A DNA stretch of 13,810 nt from an uncultured Haemophilus sp. (GTDB taxonomy: Bacteria; Pseudomonadota; Gammaproteobacteria; Enterobacterales; Pasteurellaceae). Of the stretch, positions 12,027 to 13,810 are shown piece by piece. A program made the translations under genes and the position numbers. The notes below the pieces were generated by a model. That model saw nothing but the letters and a program-made list of their open reading frames with translations, was not told the origin of the DNA and ran no database searches. How positions within the stretch are numbered: the stretch's first letter is position 1; each line of letters opens with the position of its first letter. Where the stretch lies: positions 1 to 13,810 of the forward strand of contig NZ_CAJLNI010000045.1 in assembly GCF_905207935.1 (NCBI RefSeq). The letters are read 5' to 3'.

Positions 12027-13810
12027 TTAACCGAATTCTAGCTCTACTGCATTTTCACCGAGCAAATTCACCAATTCTGTTAGAATGTCATCAGTTGGTG
12101 TAATCGACCATTGAATCCCTAAACGCAATAACGCACGACCTTTTGCGCTTTGATAATATACGTTAATCGGTAAGGTGCCACCACTAACCGGCTCTAACAT
12201 TTCTTTCAGTTTCTTAATAAAACTTGGGTTAATCTGTTCCTCTGACAAACTTATTGCCAAGGATTTCGCATAACGGGAACGTGCTTCATCCAAAGTCATC
12301 AAATCCCGTACCGACATTTTTAATCCGCCTGAAAAATCGTCAAAACTCACTTGGCCAGATACCACCACAACTGTATCTTTTTGCAGTTTTTCGCCGAATT
12401 GGTCTAAGCTTTCACCGAATAGGGTTAGGTCTAAACGCCCAGAACGGTCATCAATAGTTGCGATACCAATTCGATTGCCTTTTTTCGTTGTCGCGAAGCG
12501 AGTTGATACCAGCAAACCTGCTGCCGTACTAATTTGCCCACGGCGGTTTGGCGTGAGATCTTTTAATCGCGTAGAGCTGTAATGAGAAAGCTCTTTCAAA
12601 TAACGACTCACTGGATGGCTACTTAAATACAAGCCTAGGGTTTCACGCTCACCATCTAAAATTTGTTTTTCTGTGTAAGGTGGCGTATGGGCATAAGCAT
12701 TTTCCACTTCTTCATGTGTTTCTGTCAGTACACCGAACATATCGGCTTGTCCCATGGCCTCATCTTTTGCATGCTGATCTGACGCTTTGAGTGCATCTTC
12801 GAGATTCTTAGATAACGCCGCACGGTGTGGTCCTAGCTTATCAAATGCGCCCGACATGATCAGACTTTCAAAGGTACGACGGTTAATTTTCTTCAAATCA
12901 ACGCGAGCACATAAATCAAATAAATCTCTGAAAATCCCACCTTCATTACGTGCGGTAATCAATGCCTCAATCGGACCTTCCCCTACACCTTTAATTGCAC
13001 CGATGCCGTAAACAATTTCACCATTTTCATTCACGCTGAAATGATGTTTCCCTACGTTGATATCTGGTGGGGTGACTTTTAAGCCCATACGTAAACATTC
13101 ATCGTACAAGCCAACAATTTTATCCGTATTATCCATTTCCGAGGTCATTACTGCTGCCATAAACTCAGCAGGGAAATGGGTTTTCAGCCAAAGAGTTTGG
13201 TAAGATACCAATGCGTAAGCGGCAGAGTGCGATTTATTGAAACCATAGCCGGCAAATTTTTCCACCAAGTCGAAAATCTTCATGGAAAGTTCGCCATCAA
13301 CGCCATTTTTTTCAGCGCCTTCTTTAAACACTGAGCGCTGTTTCGCCATTTCTTCCGGCTTTTTCTTACCCATCGCACGACGTAATAAGTCCGCACCACC
13401 GAGGGTATAACCCGCTAACACCTGAGCAATCTGCATGACTTGCTCTTGATACAAAATAATACCGTAAGTTGGCTCTAGAATCGGTTTAAGGCTTTCATGT
13501 TGGTAGTTTGCATCAGGATAAGACACTTCCTCACGACCATGTTTACGGTCAATAAAGTTATCCACCATGCCTGATTGTAATGGACCTGGTCGGAATAACG
13601 CTACCAATGCGATAATATCTTCAAAACAGTCTGGTTGAAGACGTTTAATCAAATCTTTCATTCCGCGCGATTCCAACTGGAATACGGCGGTCGTTTCAGA
13701 CCGTTTCAGCAAATCAAAGGATTCTGGATCATCCAATGGAATAGCAGCAATATCAACTGGCGGTTTGCCTTCACGAGCAAGGCGAGCGTTAATCATATCC
13801 AACGCCCATT
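12027..13810 (-). CDS. dnaE: DNA polymerase III subunit alpha, C-terminal part (5' end beyond the window)
   Basis: This is the catalytic subunit of the replicative polymerase. The visible 593 codons are the C-terminal half of a protein of about 1160 residues, and the frame stays open through the right edge; the first complete codons read WALDMIN. A TTG at 13802 is an internal leucine codon, not a start. The palm catalytic aspartates and PHP domain should lie upstream. Visible parts are the fingers region (ETTAVFQLESRGMKDLIKRL, FRPGPLQSGMVDNFIDRK, YGIILYQEQVMQIA, GYGFNKSHSAAYALVSYQ), the helix-hairpin-helix (YGIGAIKGVGEGPIEA), the beta-clamp binding motif QADMF (codons at 12735-12749), the OB-fold (about 12340-12530, with GNRIGIATIDDRSGRLDLTLFG) and the tau-binding C-terminus ending VELEFG. 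It looks intact to its stop. Confidence 0.97.
   Translation of the reverse strand, partial: WALDMINARLAREGKPPVDIAAIPLDDPESFDLLKRSETTAVFQLESRGMKDLIKRLQPDCFEDIIALVALFRPGPLQSGMVDNFIDRKHGREEVSYPDANYQHESLKPILEPTYGIILYQEQVMQIAQVLAGYTLGGADLLRRAMGKKKPEEMAKQRSVFKEGAEKNGVDGELSMKIFDLVEKFAGYGFNKSHSAAYALVSYQTLWLKTHFPAEFMAAVMTSEMDNTDKIVGLYDECLRMGLKVTPPDINVGKHHFSVNENGEIVYGIGAIKGVGEGPIEALITARNEGGIFRDLFDLCARVDLKKINRRTFESLIMSGAFDKLGPHRAALSKNLEDALKASDQHAKDEAMGQADMFGVLTETHEEVENAYAHTPPYTEKQILDGERETLGLYLSSHPVSRYLKELSHYSSTRLKDLTPNRRGQISTAAGLLVSTRFATTKKGNRIGIATIDDRSGRLDLTLFGESLDQFGEKLQKDTVVVVSGQVSFDDFSGGLKMSVRDLMTLDEARSRYAKSLAISLSEEQINPSFIKKLKEMLEPVSGGTLPINVYYQSAKGRALLRLGIQWSITPTDDILTELVNLLGENAVELEFG

Noticed and set aside
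1..13810. Mobile elements, CRISPR arrays, tRNA or rRNA genes, riboswitches, phage or defence genes
   Set aside because: I looked for terminal inverted repeats, transposase motifs, spaced direct repeats and tRNA-like cloverleafs and saw none; gene content and composition are uniformly core-like.

Overview
The window is an AT-rich stretch of a Pasteurellaceae chromosome, most likely Haemophilus or a close relative such as Aggregatibacter. Two things point there. The 9-base DNA uptake signal of the Haemophilus influenzae type (AAGTGCGGT) occurs exactly 12 times in 13.8 kb, where about 0.1 would be expected by chance. The proteins also have Pasteurellaceae traits: a FruB with two HPr domains, a short SurA with one parvulin domain, and a stand-alone PyrR. 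I did not notice the alternative Actinobacillus-type signal (ACAAGCGGT).

Every gene I can support lies on the minus strand, so transcription runs from high to low coordinates. From right to left: the C-terminal 593 codons of dnaE (5' end beyond the right edge); a long imperfect hairpin built from an uptake-signal pair; pyrR; surA with its own promoter and terminator; a tightly coupled run mltG-tmk-holB-ycfH, followed 26 bases later by a DUF1523 membrane-protein gene; a paeA/ytfL-type CNNM-CBS membrane protein; a small uncharacterised lipoprotein gene with its own promoter and a strong terminator; and the fructose operon fruB-fruK-fruA, ended by a terminator made of two inverted uptake signals. 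The last 37 bases at the left edge look like the leader of another minus-strand gene starting just outside the window.

Functionally, fruBKA takes up fructose by the phosphotransferase system and converts it to fructose 1,6-bisphosphate. The mltG-tmk-holB-ycfH run mixes peptidoglycan chain termination, dTTP synthesis, the delta' clamp-loader subunit and a TatD-family metal-dependent hydrolase. It matches the enteric order except that pabC is not upstream of mltG. DnaE is the replicative polymerase loaded with the clamp by the complex containing HolB. SurA and the lipoprotein belong to the cell envelope.

This is ordinary core chromosome. I see no mobile element, CRISPR array, RNA gene, phage gene or defence island, and no gene-free stretch over 300 bases. 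I did not find a convincing new biological system. The most useful second looks are the uptake-signal hairpins, the FruB HPr duplication, the unknown lipoprotein with a palindromic promoter, the missing promoter space before fruB, and the lone pyrR.
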